Positions 35,599 to 45,306 are shown, counted from the stretch's first letter. The stretch is DNA of 64,000 bases from Lysobacter stagni (GCF_030053425.1 NZ_JASGBI010000001.1:124001-188000), one strand, 5' to 3'. The notes: generated from the letters alone by a model not told the origin. Numbers and translations are program-made.

Positions 35599-36084
35599 AT
35601 GAGCCACGACAGCACCACCGCCACCGAGTCCGCCGACGAGTACCTGACCTTCGCCCTGGGCGAAGAGGAGTACGGCGTCGAGATCCTCAAGGTGCAGGAA
35701 ATCCGCGGTTACGACACCGTCACCCGCCTGCCCGACGCTCCCGACTACATCAAGGGCGTGATCAACCTGCGCGGCACCATCGTACCGGTCATCGACATGC
35801 GCCTGAAGTTCCGCCTGGCCAAGGCCGAATACAACGCGCTGACGGTGATGATCGTGCTCAACGTCGCCGACCGCGTCGTGGGCATGGTGGTGGACAGCGT
35901 GTCCGACGTGATCCGCCTGGGCGCCGAGCAGATCCGCCCGGTGCCGGAAATCGGCGCGACCATCGACCGCCAGTTCATCACCGGCATCGGCACCGCCGCG
36001 GAGCGCATGCTCATCCTGCTGGAGATCGAGCGCCTGATGACCAGTGCCGAGATGGGCCTGGTCGCCCACGCCAACGCGGCCTGA
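35599..36084 (+). CDS. cheW: Chemotaxis coupling protein CheW
   Basis: 161 residues, a complete CheW domain (LTFALGEEEYGVEILKVQEI, NLRGTIVPVIDMRLKF, VVDSVSDVIRL). It links CheA to receptors. It is the only free-standing CheW in the window and so may serve both CheA proteins. ATG 35599 with GAG upstream. No other gene follows on this strand for 546 bases. Confidence 0.95.
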   Translation: MSHDSTTATESADEYLTFALGEEEYGVEILKVQEIRGYDTVTRLPDAPDYIKGVINLRGTIVPVIDMRLKFRLAKAEYNALTVMIVLNVADRVVGMVVDSVSDVIRLGAEQIRPVPEIGATIDRQFITGIGTAAERMLILLEIERLMTSAEMGLVAHANAA

Positions 36085-36178
36085 TCGCCACGCCGTTCTT
36101 TTTACGCTTCACCGCTTCACGTACGACCGCCGCCCCCTGTGGGCGGCCATTCGTGAGTCCACGCATCGGGCCGTAACG

Positions 36179-36201
36179 GACGCCGTGCTAGGCACGGCGT
36201 C
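36179..36201. other. Perfect hairpin downstream of cheW
   Basis: GACGCCGTGC-TAG-GCACGGCGTC, a 10-bp stem with a 3-base loop, 95 bases after cheW. It has no T-run, so it is not a standard intrinsic terminator; it could stabilise the 3' end of the cheW transcript. Confidence 0.55.
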
Positions 36202-36431
36202 TGCGATTTGACACCACGACTTCGGCCGCGACGACGCCCGTTCCGGCGCCGCATCGCGGCCATCTTCCCGCACGCTCCCTCGCCGCATTGCACCGCGGGC
36301 ATCCCTGTTTTCGTCTGCGGCGACACCGCATGCCGTCGCGGCGATGCCGCGCGCGTGGGCGTCGTCGCGCCACCGAAACCGCGAGCGGCGCGCTGAATTC
36401 CGCACGCCCTTCGCGGTAATGAGAGACCAAA

Positions 36432-36457
36432 AAGGCGGGCTTCGGCCCGCCTTCTTT
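36432..36457. terminator. Bidirectional intrinsic terminator
   Basis: Stem AAGGCGGGC-TTCG-GCCCGCCTT followed by CTTTGTT on the plus strand and preceded by CCAAAA, so it can act in both directions. It ends the STAS-cheW transcript before the beta-barrel gene. Confidence 0.8.
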
Positions 36458-36520
36458 GTTCCGGAACCCATCGATTGCCCAAGTCAGATTGATGAACAGC
36501 CAAAATGTGAAAATTTCGTT

Positions 36521-36546
36521 TCAGGACTGTGACCGGCAGCCGATAT
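36521..36546 (+). promoter_or_regulatory. Possible sigma-28 promoter for the beta-barrel gene
   Basis: TCAGGACT-N10-GCCGATAT has a near-perfect -10 but a weak -35 and a spacer one base short. It ends 84 bases before the ATG at 36631. If real, it puts the beta-barrel, PstS-like and receptor genes in the FliA regulon. Confidence 0.45.
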
Positions 36547-36630
36547 CGCAATCGCTCCGCCCATGCGTCAACGCGGTCGGGCCTCATCCGCGCTGCGTTG
36601 CGCGTCCCATGCACCATCACAGGAAACACC

Positions 36631-37794
36631 ATGCGTAACCGCCCCAGTGCCCTGGCGCTCGCCCTGGCATCGCTCGTCCCCTTTTCCGCCCTCGCCCAGG
36701 ACGCCGGCGAAGGCATGTTCTCCTTCAGCGGCTACGGCACCCTCGGCGCCGTGCGCAACAGCGAGAACCACGCCGACTTCGTGCCGACCCAGGGCACCAT
36801 CGGCGCCGGCTACACCCACATGTGGTCGACCACGCCGGACACGCGCCTGGCCGCGCAGGTCGACGCACGCTTCACCGACAAGTTCAGCGCCGTGCTGCAG
36901 GTGCTCAGCGAATACGACGCCCTGGGTTCCTACGAGCCGCAGGTCGAGCTGGCCCACGTCAAGTACGCCTTCACGCCGGCCCTGCAGGTTCGCGCCGGTC
37001 GCTTCACCGCGCCGATCTTCATGCTGTCGGAGTACCGCAAGGTCGGTTACGCCATGCCGTGGGTGCGCCCGCCGGTGGAGGTGTACGACACCGCCGTGAC
37101 CATCGACGGTGGCGACGCCAGCTACAAGTTCAACGTGGGCGACGTGGCCCTGTCGGTGCAGGTCTCGGCCGGTTCGTCCGACGAGAAGACCTTCAAGCTG
37201 CATGACGCACGCACCCTGGCGCTGCGCGCCGAGTTCGGCAGCTCCACGCTGTTCGGCAGCTACAGCACCGCCAAGCTCGACTCCATCACCACGCCGCTGC
37301 TGGCCCTGTACCAGGGCCCGCTGGCACCGCTGGCCGACACCTACGCCATCGAAGGCGACGACCTGGAGTTCGCGTCCTTCGGCTACGCCTACGACCCGGG
37401 CACCTGGTTCGCGCGTGGCGAGATCACCCGCACCAGCGGCGAGGTCAACCTGCTGCCCAAGCTCACCAACGCCTACGTCAGCGCCGGCTACCGCATCGGC
37501 CAGTTCACCCCGTACGCCACGCTGGGTAGCGTGCAGGTGGACAGCGAGACGAGCATCGGCGCCCGCGACCCGATCGGCGTGATCAACGCCGGACTGGCCA
37601 GCACCAATGGCGAACTGAAGAGCGCCACCGTCGGTGCCCGCTGGGACTTCCGCGAGAACGTCGCGCTGAAGGCCGAGTACGCGCACGTCGACGTGCCGAC
37701 CGGTTCCAACGGTGGCCTGGTCAACCGCCAGCCGACCTTCAAGACGGGTCAGAACTACGACCTGCTGTCGCTCTCGCTCGACTTCGTGTTCTGA
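36631..37794 (+). CDS. Outer-membrane beta-barrel (porin-like) protein
   Basis: 387 residues with a signal peptide (cut after ALA, ~residue 21). The mature part has alternating amphipathic strands with Gly/Tyr turns and ends LLSLSLDFVF, with the C-terminal Phe that marks outer-membrane barrels. Blocks such as FSFSGYGTLGAV and VELAHVKYAFTPALQVRAGRF resemble phosphate/anion-porin-like families, without a firm match. ATG 36631 has AGGA upstream. The next gene starts 13 bases later and encodes a periplasmic binding-like protein, followed by a chemoreceptor. Confidence 0.8.
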   Translation: MRNRPSALALALASLVPFSALAQDAGEGMFSFSGYGTLGAVRNSENHADFVPTQGTIGAGYTHMWSTTPDTRLAAQVDARFTDKFSAVLQVLSEYDALGSYEPQVELAHVKYAFTPALQVRAGRFTAPIFMLSEYRKVGYAMPWVRPPVEVYDTAVTIDGGDASYKFNVGDVALSVQVSAGSSDEKTFKLHDARTLALRAEFGSSTLFGSYSTAKLDSITTPLLALYQGPLAPLADTYAIEGDDLEFASFGYAYDPGTWFARGEITRTSGEVNLLPKLTNAYVSAGYRIGQFTPYATLGSVQVDSETSIGARDPIGVINAGLASTNGELKSATVGARWDFRENVALKAEYAHVDVPTGSNGGLVNRQPTFKTGQNYDLLSLSLDFVF

Positions 37795-37807
37795 CCGGAG
37801 ACCGACC

Positions 37808-38233
37808 ATGACCGTTCGCAATCTCATCGTCACCGTCGCCGGCCTCGCGCTTGCTGCCGCCGCCACCTTCGCCCATGCCGGCGTGGTGGTGGTGGTCTCG
37901 GCCAAGAGCGAAGTGAAGTCGCTCACGCAGGCACAGGTCTCGCAGCTGTTCCTCAACAAGGCCGTCTCGTTCCCGGGCGGCGGTGCCGCCACGCCGGTGG
38001 ACCTGCCCGAAGGCCCGGCGCGCGCCGAGTTCTACACCAAGGTGACCGGCAAGGACGCCGCGCAGCTGAAGGCCTACTGGGCGCAGCTGACCTTCACCGG
38101 CAAGGCACAGCGCCCCAAGCAGCTGGGCAGCGGCGCGGAAGTGCGCAAGTTCGTCGCCGGCTCGCCGTCGGCCATCGGCTATCTGGATGCCGCCGATGTC
38201 GACGACAGCGTCCACGTCGTCCTCAAGCCCTGA
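37808..38233 (+). CDS. Small PstS-like periplasmic protein
   Basis: 141 residues with a signal peptide (cut near AHA, ~24). The rest resembles the PBP-like domain of phosphate-binding proteins, including [20 protein letters not shown] and the [17 protein letters not shown] block. It is about half the length of true PstS, so ligand binding is uncertain. No transporter permease or ATPase is adjacent. Its position between the barrel and a receptor suggests a sensory role; this is inference. Confidence 0.8.
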   Translation: MTVRNLIVTVAGLALAAAATFAHAGVVVVVSAKSEVKSLTQAQVSQLFLNKAVSFPGGGAATPVDLPEGPARAEFYTKVTGKDAAQLKAYWAQLTFTGKAQRPKQLGSGAEVRKFVAGSPSAIGYLDAADVDDSVHVVLKP

Positions 38234-38294
38234 TCCATGCAACCCGCGACGCCCGGCGCAACCCGCCGGGCGTTCGCCCCATGAAGAGTCCGCC

Positions 38295-40430
38295 ATGCAA
38301 TTCCTGTCGCGCGTTCCCCTGTTCTGGAAAGTCCTGGCGCCGGCGATCCTCTCGCTGCTGTGCCTGCTCGCCTATCTGCTGACGTCCACCGTCGTCACCC
38401 AGCGCAACAACGCGGGGCTGACCAGCATCCGCGACGAGCAGTTCCCACGCCTGGAAGCGATGACCGAGAACGTCGCGGCGCTCGACAAGCTCATCAACAC
38501 CCTCAACACGGCCGCCGCCTCCGCGGATGCCGATACGCTGGCCAGCGCCGGCGAAGTGGCGCAGCAGATCCGCGCGCGCTACCAGAAACTGGCGAAGGCC
38601 AGCCCGGGCGATGCCGCGCTGAAGGCGCTGTCGTCCGACTTCGAGCATTACTACGCCTCCGCCGCCGGCGTGGCGAAGGTCTTCGTCGACGGCGGCGAGG
38701 TGAACCCCGACGACGTGCAGGCGATGTCCACCGCACTGGCCACCTACCGCGACCACCTCAATGCCGAGCGCGATGCGGCCAACAAGCGCTTCACCGCCAC
38801 CGTCGGCGATGGCATCGCCGCGTCCAACCGCGCGCTGGTGTTCGGCATCGTGGCTGGCGTGTTCGCGCTGCTGGCCGCGCTGGGCGTTGGCATCGTGCTG
38901 GCGCGAGCGATCTCCTCCGCGCTGAATCGCGCGATGACCGTTGCCAACCACGTCGCCGCGGGCCGCCTGGACGACGTGATCGTGGTCCAGGGCCACGACG
39001 AGAACGCGCGCCTGATGAAAGCCATGCAGCACATGCAGGCCGAGTTGCGCGCGTTCGTCGAAGCGCAGCAGACCATGGCCCAGCAGCACCGCGCGGGCGA
39101 GATCGACCATCGCATGCCGGCCGAGCGCTTCGCCGGCATCTATGGCGACATGGCCCACGCGGTCAACGAACTGGCGACCACCCACATCGACGTCAACCTT
39201 CGCGTGGTGGATGTGGTGGGCACCTACGCACGCGGCGACCTGTCCGTCGACATCGAACGCCTGCCGGGCCAGGGCGCACGCATCACCGAAGCGGTGGACT
39301 CGGTCAAGCACGGCATGCAGTCCATCAATGCGCAGATCAAGACGCTGGTCGATGCCGCCATGGCGGGCGACTTCAGCCGCCGCGGCGACGCGACGCGCTT
39401 CGAGTTCGTCTACCGCGACGTGGTGGAAGCGCTGAACCAGCTGATGGCGACCTCCGAGAAGGGCCTGCACGAAGTGGGTTCGCTGCTGTCCGCTGTCGCC
39501 GATGGCGACCTGAACCGTCGTGTCGAAGTGGAGCTGCCGGGCCAGTTCGGCCGCCTTGCCGCGGACGCCAACCACACCGTCGGCCAGATCGCGCAGATCG
39601 TCGGCCGCATCCGTGAAGGCGCCGACACCATCAGCAGCGCCGCCACCGAGATCGCCGCGGGCAACAGCGACCTGTCGCAGCGCACGGAGCACCAGGCCGC
39701 GTCGCTGGAAGAGACCGCTTCGTCGATCGAGGAACTCACCAGCACCGTCCGCCAGAACGCCGACAACGCGCGTCAGGCCAACGCGATGGCGATCAACGCC
39801 TCGCAGGTGGCCACGCGCGGTGGCGAAGTGGTGCACGAGGTGGTCACCACGATGGCGCAGATCAGCGCGTCCTCGCGCAAGATCGGCGACATCATCGGCG
39901 TGATCGACGGCATCGCGTTCCAGACCAACATCCTGGCGCTGAACGCCGCGGTCGAGGCCGCGCGCGCCGGCGAACAGGGCCGTGGCTTCGCCGTGGTCGC
40001 CGCGGAAGTGCGCTCGCTCGCGCAGCGTTCGGCCAACGCCGCCAAGGAAATCAAGCAGCTGATCACCGACTCGGTGGACCGCGTGGGCGCCGGCACGCAG
40101 CTGGTGGAAAGCGCGGGCCGCACGATGGACGAAATCGTCACCAGCGTGAAGAAGGTGACCGACATCATCGCCGACATCTCGGCGGCCTCGCAGGAACAGA
40201 GCGCCGGCATCGAGCAGGTCAACCAGGCCATCACGCAGATGGACGAAAGCACGCAGCAGAACGCGGCGCTGGTCGAACAGGCCTCGGCCGCCGCACGCAG
40301 CATGGAAGAACAGGCGGGCCAGCTGATGTCGGCCGTCTCGGCGTTCCGCGTCGCCTCCGGCCAGTCGCATTCGCGGCGCGCCGCCAACGACGGTACCGGT
40401 TCGACACGGGCGATGCTCCGCACGGTGTAA
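38295..40430 (+). CDS. Methyl-accepting chemotaxis protein 1 (helical-bundle sensor)
   Basis: 711 residues. Membrane helices near 13-35 and 182-206 bracket a ~145-residue helical periplasmic sensor. After the second helix come a HAMP domain and further HAMP-like units ([39 protein letters not shown]), then the signalling domain with its hairpin [20 protein letters not shown] at ~530. It ends RAMLRTV, without the aromatic tail that tethers CheR/CheB. It follows the PstS-like gene by 61 bases, suggesting an operon; a terminator lies at 40449-40487. Confidence 0.93.
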   Translation: MQFLSRVPLFWKVLAPAILSLLCLLAYLLTSTVVTQRNNAGLTSIRDEQFPRLEAMTENVAALDKLINTLNTAAASADADTLASAGEVAQQIRARYQKLAKASPGDAALKALSSDFEHYYASAAGVAKVFVDGGEVNPDDVQAMSTALATYRDHLNAERDAANKRFTATVGDGIAASNRALVFGIVAGVFALLAALGVGIVLARAISSALNRAMTVANHVAAGRLDDVIVVQGHDENARLMKAMQHMQAELRAFVEAQQTMAQQHRAGEIDHRMPAERFAGIYGDMAHAVNELATTHIDVNLRVVDVVGTYARGDLSVDIERLPGQGARITEAVDSVKHGMQSINAQIKTLVDAAMAGDFSRRGDATRFEFVYRDVVEALNQLMATSEKGLHEVGSLLSAVADGDLNRRVEVELPGQFGRLAADANHTVGQIAQIVGRIREGADTISSAATEIAAGNSDLSQRTEHQAASLEETASSIEELTSTVRQNADNARQANAMAINASQVATRGGEVVHEVVTTMAQISASSRKIGDIIGVIDGIAFQTNILALNAAVEAARAGEQGRGFAVVAAEVRSLAQRSANAAKEIKQLITDSVDRVGAGTQLVESAGRTMDEIVTSVKKVTDIIADISAASQEQSAGIEQVNQAITQMDESTQQNAALVEQASAAARSMEEQAGQLMSAVSAFRVASGQSHSRRAANDGTGSTRAMLRTV

Positions 40431-40448
40431 GCCAGCAAAGGTTGTCTT

Positions 40449-40487
40449 CGACGCCCGGCGATCTCTCCCGCCGGGCGTCGTTGTTTG
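40449..40487 (+). terminator. Intrinsic terminator after chemoreceptor 1
   Basis: A perfect 12-bp stem (CGACGCCCGGCG / CGCCGGGCGTCG) with loop ATCTCTCC, followed by TTGTTTG. Confidence 0.8.
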
Positions 40488-40628
40488 TGCGGCCCCATTC
40501 AGCGCGATGTCTCAGTTTCAGCTTGATGAATGTGAGCTGCGCCGAAAGTAGTACTCCATGACGCCGCAGCGCGGCCGATATGAAGGGCAAGGCGCGAACC
40601 GCGCCGAGTCCCTTCCCGCCGGTGCCTC

Positions 40629-42899
40629 ATGTCGTTCGCTCCCAGCCTGTTCCGCTTCTCTTCCCTTTCGCTGCGCACCCGTTTCGTCTGGATGATCGCC
40701 GTGCTCGCCCTGGGCCTGGTGGCGATCACCGCGATCGCGGTGCAGCGCAACCATTCCGGCCAGATCGAGTTCGAACGCGCGCGCCTGAACCAGCGCGTCG
40801 GCGCGGCCATGACCGTGGTGCAGCGCTACGCGGACCTGGCCAAGGCCGGCACGCTGCCGGAGGACGTCGCCAAGCGCGAGGCGCTGGCGGTGCTTGGCAC
40901 CCTGCGCAGCAAGGACGGCACCGATTACCTGTGGGTCAACGACGAGCATCCGCGCATGCTCATGCACCCGCACCAGACCAACCTCAACGGCAAGGACCTG
41001 ACGGACTTCGTCAGTGCCGACAAGAAGCGCATCTTCGTGGAGATGGTGAAGACCGCGCGCGCCGGCGGCGGCTTCGTCGACTACCAGTGGCCCAAGCCGG
41101 GCGTGGAAGGGCCGGTGTTGAAGATCTCCTACGTCGCGCTGCAACCGCGCTGGGGCTGGGTGATCGGCAGCGGCGAGTACACCGACGACATCGCCGCGCG
41201 CAACTGGCGCTTCGCCGGCATGCTGCTGTCCGCCGCGCTCATCGCGCTGGCCGCCGTGGTGCTGCTGTGCGTGATGATCTCGCGCAGCATCGCCGCATCC
41301 GTGCGACGCGCCACGCAGGCCGCGCAGGCGATGGCCGACGGCGACTTCAGCCAGGACATCCACAGCGAACAGCGCGACGAGATCGGCCAGATGCTGCAGG
41401 CCCTGGAGCGCATGCGCAGCCGCCTGGACGATTACGCGCTGGCGCAGGGCGAGATGGCCCGCCGCCACGACGAAGGGCAGATCAGCTTCCGCATCGACGA
41501 AAGCGCGTTCCCCGGCGCGTACGGTCGCATGGCGCACGAAACCAACGCACTGGTGGCCTCGCACATCGACGCCATCCAGCGCGCACTGGCGATCATGGAG
41601 CGCTATGCGGTCGGCGACCTGTCGCAGGACATGGACCGCCTGCCGGGCGAGAAGGCCGTGCTGACGCGCACGATGGACTCGGTCAAGGGCAACCTGCGTG
41701 CGATCAACGCGGAGATCCAGCGACTGGCGGCATCGGCAGCCGACGGCGACTTCGCCGCGCGCGGCGAGGCCGAACGCTTCCAGCACGACTTCCGCATCAT
41801 GGTCGAGACGCTCAACCGCCTCATGGCAACCGCCGACGACAACCTTTCGGCCTTGTCGTCGCTGCTGCAGGGCGTCGCGCGCGGCGATCTGGAACAGCGG
41901 ATGCAGGGCGAGTACCGCGGCGTGTTCGCGCGGATGAGCCATGACGCGAACGAAACCGTGGACCGCCTGGCGCAGATCGTGAGCCAGATCCGCGAGGGAT
42001 CGGATGCCATCGGATCCGCCGCGGGCGAGATCGCCGCGGGCAACAACGACCTGTCGCAGCGCACGGAGCAGCAGGCCGCCTCGCTGGAAGAGACCGCCTC
42101 GTCGATGGAGGAACTCACCAGCACCGTGCGCGCAAACGCCGACAACGCGCGCCAGGCCAACCAGCTGGCACAGACCGCTGCGGGCGTGGCCGGCGAAGGC
42201 GGCGCGGTCGTGGCGCGCGTGGTGCGCACCATGGACGCGATCAGCGACTCGTCGCGCCGCATCAGCGAGATCATCGGCGTGATCGACGGCATCGCGTTCC
42301 AGACCAACATCCTGGCGCTGAATGCGGCGGTCGAAGCGGCGCGTGCCGGCGAACAGGGCCGCGGTTTCGCGGTGGTCGCCGCGGAAGTGCGCTCGCTCGC
42401 GCAACGCTCGGCCAATGCCGCCAAGGAGATCAAGCAGCTCATCACCGACTCGGTGGTGGAAGTGCAGCAGGGTACGCAGCTGGTCGGTCACGCCGGCCGT
42501 ACGATGGAAGAGATCGTCACCAGCGTGAAGAAGGTCACCGATGTCATCGCCGACATCTCGGCGGCCTCGCTGGAACAGAGCGCTGGCATCGAACAGATCA
42601 ACAACGCCATCACCCAGATGGACGAAGGCACGCAGCAGAACGCGGCGCTGGTGGAGGAAGCCTCGGCCGCGGCACGCAGCCTGGAACAGCAGGCCGAGCA
42701 GCTGGTACGCACGGTCGCGGTGTTCCGCCTGGCACATGGCGCACCGATCGCGCCCGCTGCGGACGTCGTGGTGTTGCCGGCCAAGCCGGTTCGCTCGCCT
42801 TCGCCCACGCGGCCGGTCGCAGCGACCCGTACCGCAACGCCTGCCCGTCCGCTGCGCGCACCGGCCGCGAACGGCGACAGCGACTGGCAGGAGTTCTGA
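40629..42899 (+). CDS. Methyl-accepting chemotaxis protein 2 (single-Cache sensor)
   Basis: 756 residues. The periplasmic part (~40-190) is an sCache_2-type domain (DGTDYLWVNDEHPRMLMHP, then GWVIGSGEYTDDI). Membrane helices lie near 22-40 and 197-220. HAMP and HAMP-like repeats follow, then the signalling hairpin at ~548 and an Ala/Pro linker. It ends SDWQEF, the DWQEF tether for CheR/CheB. sCache domains of this kind often bind small organic acids; the ligand cannot be told. A terminator lies at 42930-42964. Confidence 0.93.
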   Translation: MSFAPSLFRFSSLSLRTRFVWMIAVLALGLVAITAIAVQRNHSGQIEFERARLNQRVGAAMTVVQRYADLAKAGTLPEDVAKREALAVLGTLRSKDGTDYLWVNDEHPRMLMHPHQTNLNGKDLTDFVSADKKRIFVEMVKTARAGGGFVDYQWPKPGVEGPVLKISYVALQPRWGWVIGSGEYTDDIAARNWRFAGMLLSAALIALAAVVLLCVMISRSIAASVRRATQAAQAMADGDFSQDIHSEQRDEIGQMLQALERMRSRLDDYALAQGEMARRHDEGQISFRIDESAFPGAYGRMAHETNALVASHIDAIQRALAIMERYAVGDLSQDMDRLPGEKAVLTRTMDSVKGNLRAINAEIQRLAASAADGDFAARGEAERFQHDFRIMVETLNRLMATADDNLSALSSLLQGVARGDLEQRMQGEYRGVFARMSHDANETVDRLAQIVSQIREGSDAIGSAAGEIAAGNNDLSQRTEQQAASLEETASSMEELTSTVRANADNARQANQLAQTAAGVAGEGGAVVARVVRTMDAISDSSRRISEIIGVIDGIAFQTNILALNAAVEAARAGEQGRGFAVVAAEVRSLAQRSANAAKEIKQLITDSVVEVQQGTQLVGHAGRTMEEIVTSVKKVTDVIADISAASLEQSAGIEQINNAITQMDEGTQQNAALVEEASAAARSLEQQAEQLVRTVAVFRLAHGAPIAPAADVVVLPAKPVRSPSPTRPVAATRTATPARPLRAPAANGDSDWQEF

Positions 42900-42929
42900 G
42901 TTCGACGCTGCGTCAGGCGTCACGCGTCC

Positions 42930-42964
42930 CGCGAGGCCCTTGCTCACGCAGGGGCTTCGCGTTT
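42930..42964 (+). terminator. Intrinsic terminator after chemoreceptor 2
   Basis: Stem CGCGAGGCCC / GGGCTTCGCG (one G-T pair) with a 12-base loop, followed by TTTGCGTG. Confidence 0.6.
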
Positions 42965-43082
42965 GCGTGTTGCGTGGAACGACGTGTCAGCGAACCCGTC
43001 GCCCGCTGCGATGGCGCGTGAACACCACGCCGCGTTAAGCTCGCGCGGCCGGCGCGATGCCGCGCATCCATCAGGGGAAGGA

Positions 43083-43505
43083 ATGATCAGGAACGAATGG
43101 AAGACGACGGCTGCACTGGCGCTGCTGGTGTTCGCTGCCGTGCCGGTACGCGCGGCGGACGATGGCACCAAGGCACTGCCACCCGACGTGCAGGCCACGG
43201 TCAACGACATCGCGAAGCAGATGGCGCAGGTGCGCGAGACCGACGTGGAACTGTCGTGCGACAAGGGCGTCGAGAACGCGCGCTATGGACTGGAGACGAT
43301 GCTTGAAGTCGGCCAGAAGAACGCCGACGGCGGCTACATCAAGCGCGAGGAGTTCAACGCCATGGCCACGCAGCTGCGCGGTTTCCTGTCGCAGATCACG
43401 GTGGCCGACTGCCAGTCCGCCGAAGGCGAGAAGCAGGCCTTCTACCGCTGCATGTCCAGCGACTACAACCATGTCACCGCCTGCGCGGCGAAGCACCGGT
43501 TCTAG
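43083..43505 (+). CDS. Small secreted protein of unknown function
   Basis: 140 residues with a signal peptide (cut near VRA, ~24). The mature part is helical, with four Cys (SCD, DCQ, YRCM, TACA) that could form two disulfides. I do not recognise a family. ATG 43083 has AAGGA upstream. Its TAG directly abuts the stop of the converging oxidoreductase gene, with no bases between. Confidence 0.75.
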   Translation: MIRNEWKTTAALALLVFAAVPVRAADDGTKALPPDVQATVNDIAKQMAQVRETDVELSCDKGVENARYGLETMLEVGQKNADGGYIKREEFNAMATQLRGFLSQITVADCQSAEGEKQAFYRCMSSDYNHVTACAAKHRF

Positions 43506-44615
43506 TCACTCCATCTCGATCACCACCTTGCCGCGCGCGCGTCCGGTTTCCAGGTAACGGATGGCGTCCGCGGTGTCGCGCATCGAATAACGCCGATCGA
43601 TCACCGGCGTGATCCGGCGCGTCTGCATCAGGTCGCGCAGCACGCCCAGATCGCTCGCATTCAGATGGGCCAGGCGCATGCCCATGTCCTGGCTGACGAA
43701 CCAGGAAAGCATCCACGCGCCCACCGGCTTGAGCATCGGCCCCACCCAGCGCCCGTCGTCGGGACCACCGCCGCCGATCAGCACGTAGCGGCCGTCGGGT
43801 TTGAGCACGCGCCGGTTCTCGCCGAGCGAACGGTTGCCGACGTTGTCCAGGATGATGTCGTACCGCGCCGTGCCCTGCGTGTAGTCGGCCTGCTTGTAGT
43901 CGATCACTTCATCCGCGCCCAGCGAGCGCACCAGCGCCACGTTGCGCGTGCTGCACACGCCGGTTACGTGCGCGCCCAGCGAGTGCGCGATCTGCACCGC
44001 GTACGTGCCAACACCACCGGACGCTCCGTTGATCAGCACGCGATCGCCGGGCTGCAGGCGCCCGCCATCGCGCAAGCCCTGCAACGCGGTGGTCGCGGCG
44101 ATGCCGACGGTCGCGGCCTGTTCGAACGACAACTCCGGCGGCTTGTGCACGATCGCGCGGTCCTCGCGGACCAGGACGTAGTGCGCCAGCGCACCCGAAG
44201 CTCCGCCGAAGACGGCATCGCCCGGTTTGAAGCGCGTGACACCCGGCCCGACCGATTCCACGGTACCGGCGAAATCCACGCCCAGGCGGATGTCGCCCGG
44301 TCGCCTCAGCCCCATGCCCAGACGCATGATGTACGGCGTGCCGCGCATGTAGTGCCAGTCCAGCGGGTTCACCGCCGCCACGCGCACGTTCACCAGCACT
44401 TCGCCCGCTGCCGGCACCGGCGTTTCCACATCGGCAATCCGCAGCACGTCCGCGGTGCCGTAGTCGCAGCGGATGACGGCCTTCATCGGTTTCTTCGGCG
44501 CGACCGCCTCTCGATAGCACGCGTTGGTCGAGGTGAACCAGCCGAACGCGAACGCACCGGCGGCCAGCACCAGGACGGTCCCCGCGCTCCATGCGAACAG
44601 GCGCCGCAGTTTCAT
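43506..44615 (-). CDS. Membrane-anchored MDR-family NAD(P)-dependent oxidoreductase
   Basis: 369 residues. Residues ~7-28 form a hydrophobic N-terminal anchor, then an MDR fold starts at [10 protein letters not shown]. It has [21 protein letters not shown] (the nucleotide-binding motif) and ends with a quinone-oxidoreductase-like pattern; the Cys/His set that binds catalytic zinc is absent. Such enzymes reduce quinones or enones with NAD(P)H. The N-terminal anchor is unusual for this soluble, cytoplasmic family. Lies alone on the minus strand between a secreted protein and a TonB-domain protein. Confidence 0.85.
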   Translation of the reverse strand: MKLRRLFAWSAGTVLVLAAGAFAFGWFTSTNACYREAVAPKKPMKAVIRCDYGTADVLRIADVETPVPAAGEVLVNVRVAAVNPLDWHYMRGTPYIMRLGMGLRRPGDIRLGVDFAGTVESVGPGVTRFKPGDAVFGGASGALAHYVLVREDRAIVHKPPELSFEQAATVGIAATTALQGLRDGGRLQPGDRVLINGASGGVGTYAVQIAHSLGAHVTGVCSTRNVALVRSLGADEVIDYKQADYTQGTARYDIILDNVGNRSLGENRRVLKPDGRYVLIGGGGPDDGRWVGPMLKPVGAWMLSWFVSQDMGMRLAHLNASDLGVLRDLMQTRRITPVIDRRYSMRDTADAIRYLETGRARGKVVIEME

Positions 44616-44702
44616 CGCGCTACCCTGGCCATGCCGTCAGCGGCCGCGACACGCGACCATTGTCGGTAACGTCGCCCCGGGCGCGGATCGGCCTTGCCGG
44701 GC

Positions 44703-44736
44703 AAAAAAAAGAGAGCGCGCCGTCGCCGGCGCGCTC
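44703..44736 (-). terminator. Intrinsic terminator of the TonB-domain gene
   Basis: On the minus strand, GAGCGCGCC-type 9-bp stem (44713-44721 with 44728-44736) followed by eight T. It lies 29 bases after the stop of 44765-45076. Confidence 0.85.
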
Positions 44737-44764
44737 CCCGTATCCAACCGTGGGAGGTTGTGGA

Positions 44765-45076
44765 TTACAGCGAGAAGTCGAGGCGGACCTTGCCCTTGCC
44801 GCCGCCCGGAGCGAACTCCCACTGCTTCACGGCGCGCACGGCCGACTGCTCGAACACGCGGGCCGGCTTGGCGTTGACCACCGAGACGCTGGAAACCTTG
44901 CCGCCTTCGTCCACGACGAATTCGACTTCGACGAAACCCTGGGTGCCGGCACGTGCGGCTTCCACCGGGTACTGCGGCTCGACGCGCTTGGTCGGCTTCA
45001 GGTCGGCGGAGGCCGGGGCGGCGAAGGACAGGACCAGCACGGCAAGGCCGGCGGCATGGATGAACGAACGGCGCAT
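44765..45076 (-). CDS. Periplasmic TonB C-terminal-domain protein
   Basis: 103 residues: signal peptide (cut near ASA, ~24) and a complete TonB C-terminal fold ([20 protein letters not shown], then [13 protein letters not shown]). True TonB is anchored and has a Pro-rich spacer; both are missing, so this is a free periplasmic domain that cannot transmit proton-motive force alone. It has AAGGAG upstream of ATG 45076 and its own terminator, so it is a single-gene unit. Confidence 0.88.
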   Translation of the reverse strand: MRRSFIHAAGLAVLVLSFAAPASADLKPTKRVEPQYPVEAARAGTQGFVEVEFVVDEGGKVSSVSVVNAKPARVFEQSAVRAVKQWEFAPGGGKGKVRLDFSL

Positions 45077-45279
45077 GGGAACTCCTTGGGGATGATGTCG
45101 GGCGACATCGGGTACATCGGCCATGCGCGGGGTTTCTTTAGGGCGTCGACACCACGGTGCGTGGCGAAACCGCACGGCGGGCCGCCCTCCCCCCGGGGAG
45201 GGGCGTTCCGCGATCCCCGGACACTCATGACCGTCCTTTGCAGCCCATGGGGAAACACCCCGCGCAAGCGGCCCGCCTC

Positions 45280-45306
45280 TAAAGTTTCGACCTGCCGCGC
45301 CGATGC
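45280..45306 (+). promoter_or_regulatory. Sigma-28 promoter for chemoreceptor 3
   Basis: TAAAGTTT-N11-GCCGATGC, the best -35 match in the window and exact spacing. It ends 46 bases before the ATG at 45353. Confidence 0.85.

Larger units (their letters stand above)
36085..36630. other. Gene-free stretch with two hairpins between cheW and the beta-barrel gene
   Basis: No frame here looks coding. It holds a 10-bp perfect hairpin (36179-36201), a good intrinsic terminator (36432-36457) and a putative sigma-28 site (36521-36546). I looked for a tRNA and did not find one. The base composition is the same as the surroundings. Confidence 0.6.

Noticed and set aside
36085..36630. Possible tRNA or small RNA gene
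   Set aside because: The hairpins do not form a cloverleaf and no TTCRA loop lies at the right distance; a terminator and a simple hairpin explain them.
36117..36716. Minus-strand frame of 199 codons between cheW and the beta-barrel gene
   Set aside because: It crosses two hairpins and a terminator, overlaps the start of a clear signal peptide, and has no domain or ribosome site.
40512..40548. Possible sigma-28 promoter before chemoreceptor 2
   Set aside because: GCCGAAAG resembles a -10 box, but the only -35-like sequence (TCAGTTTC) is about 22 bases away instead of 11.
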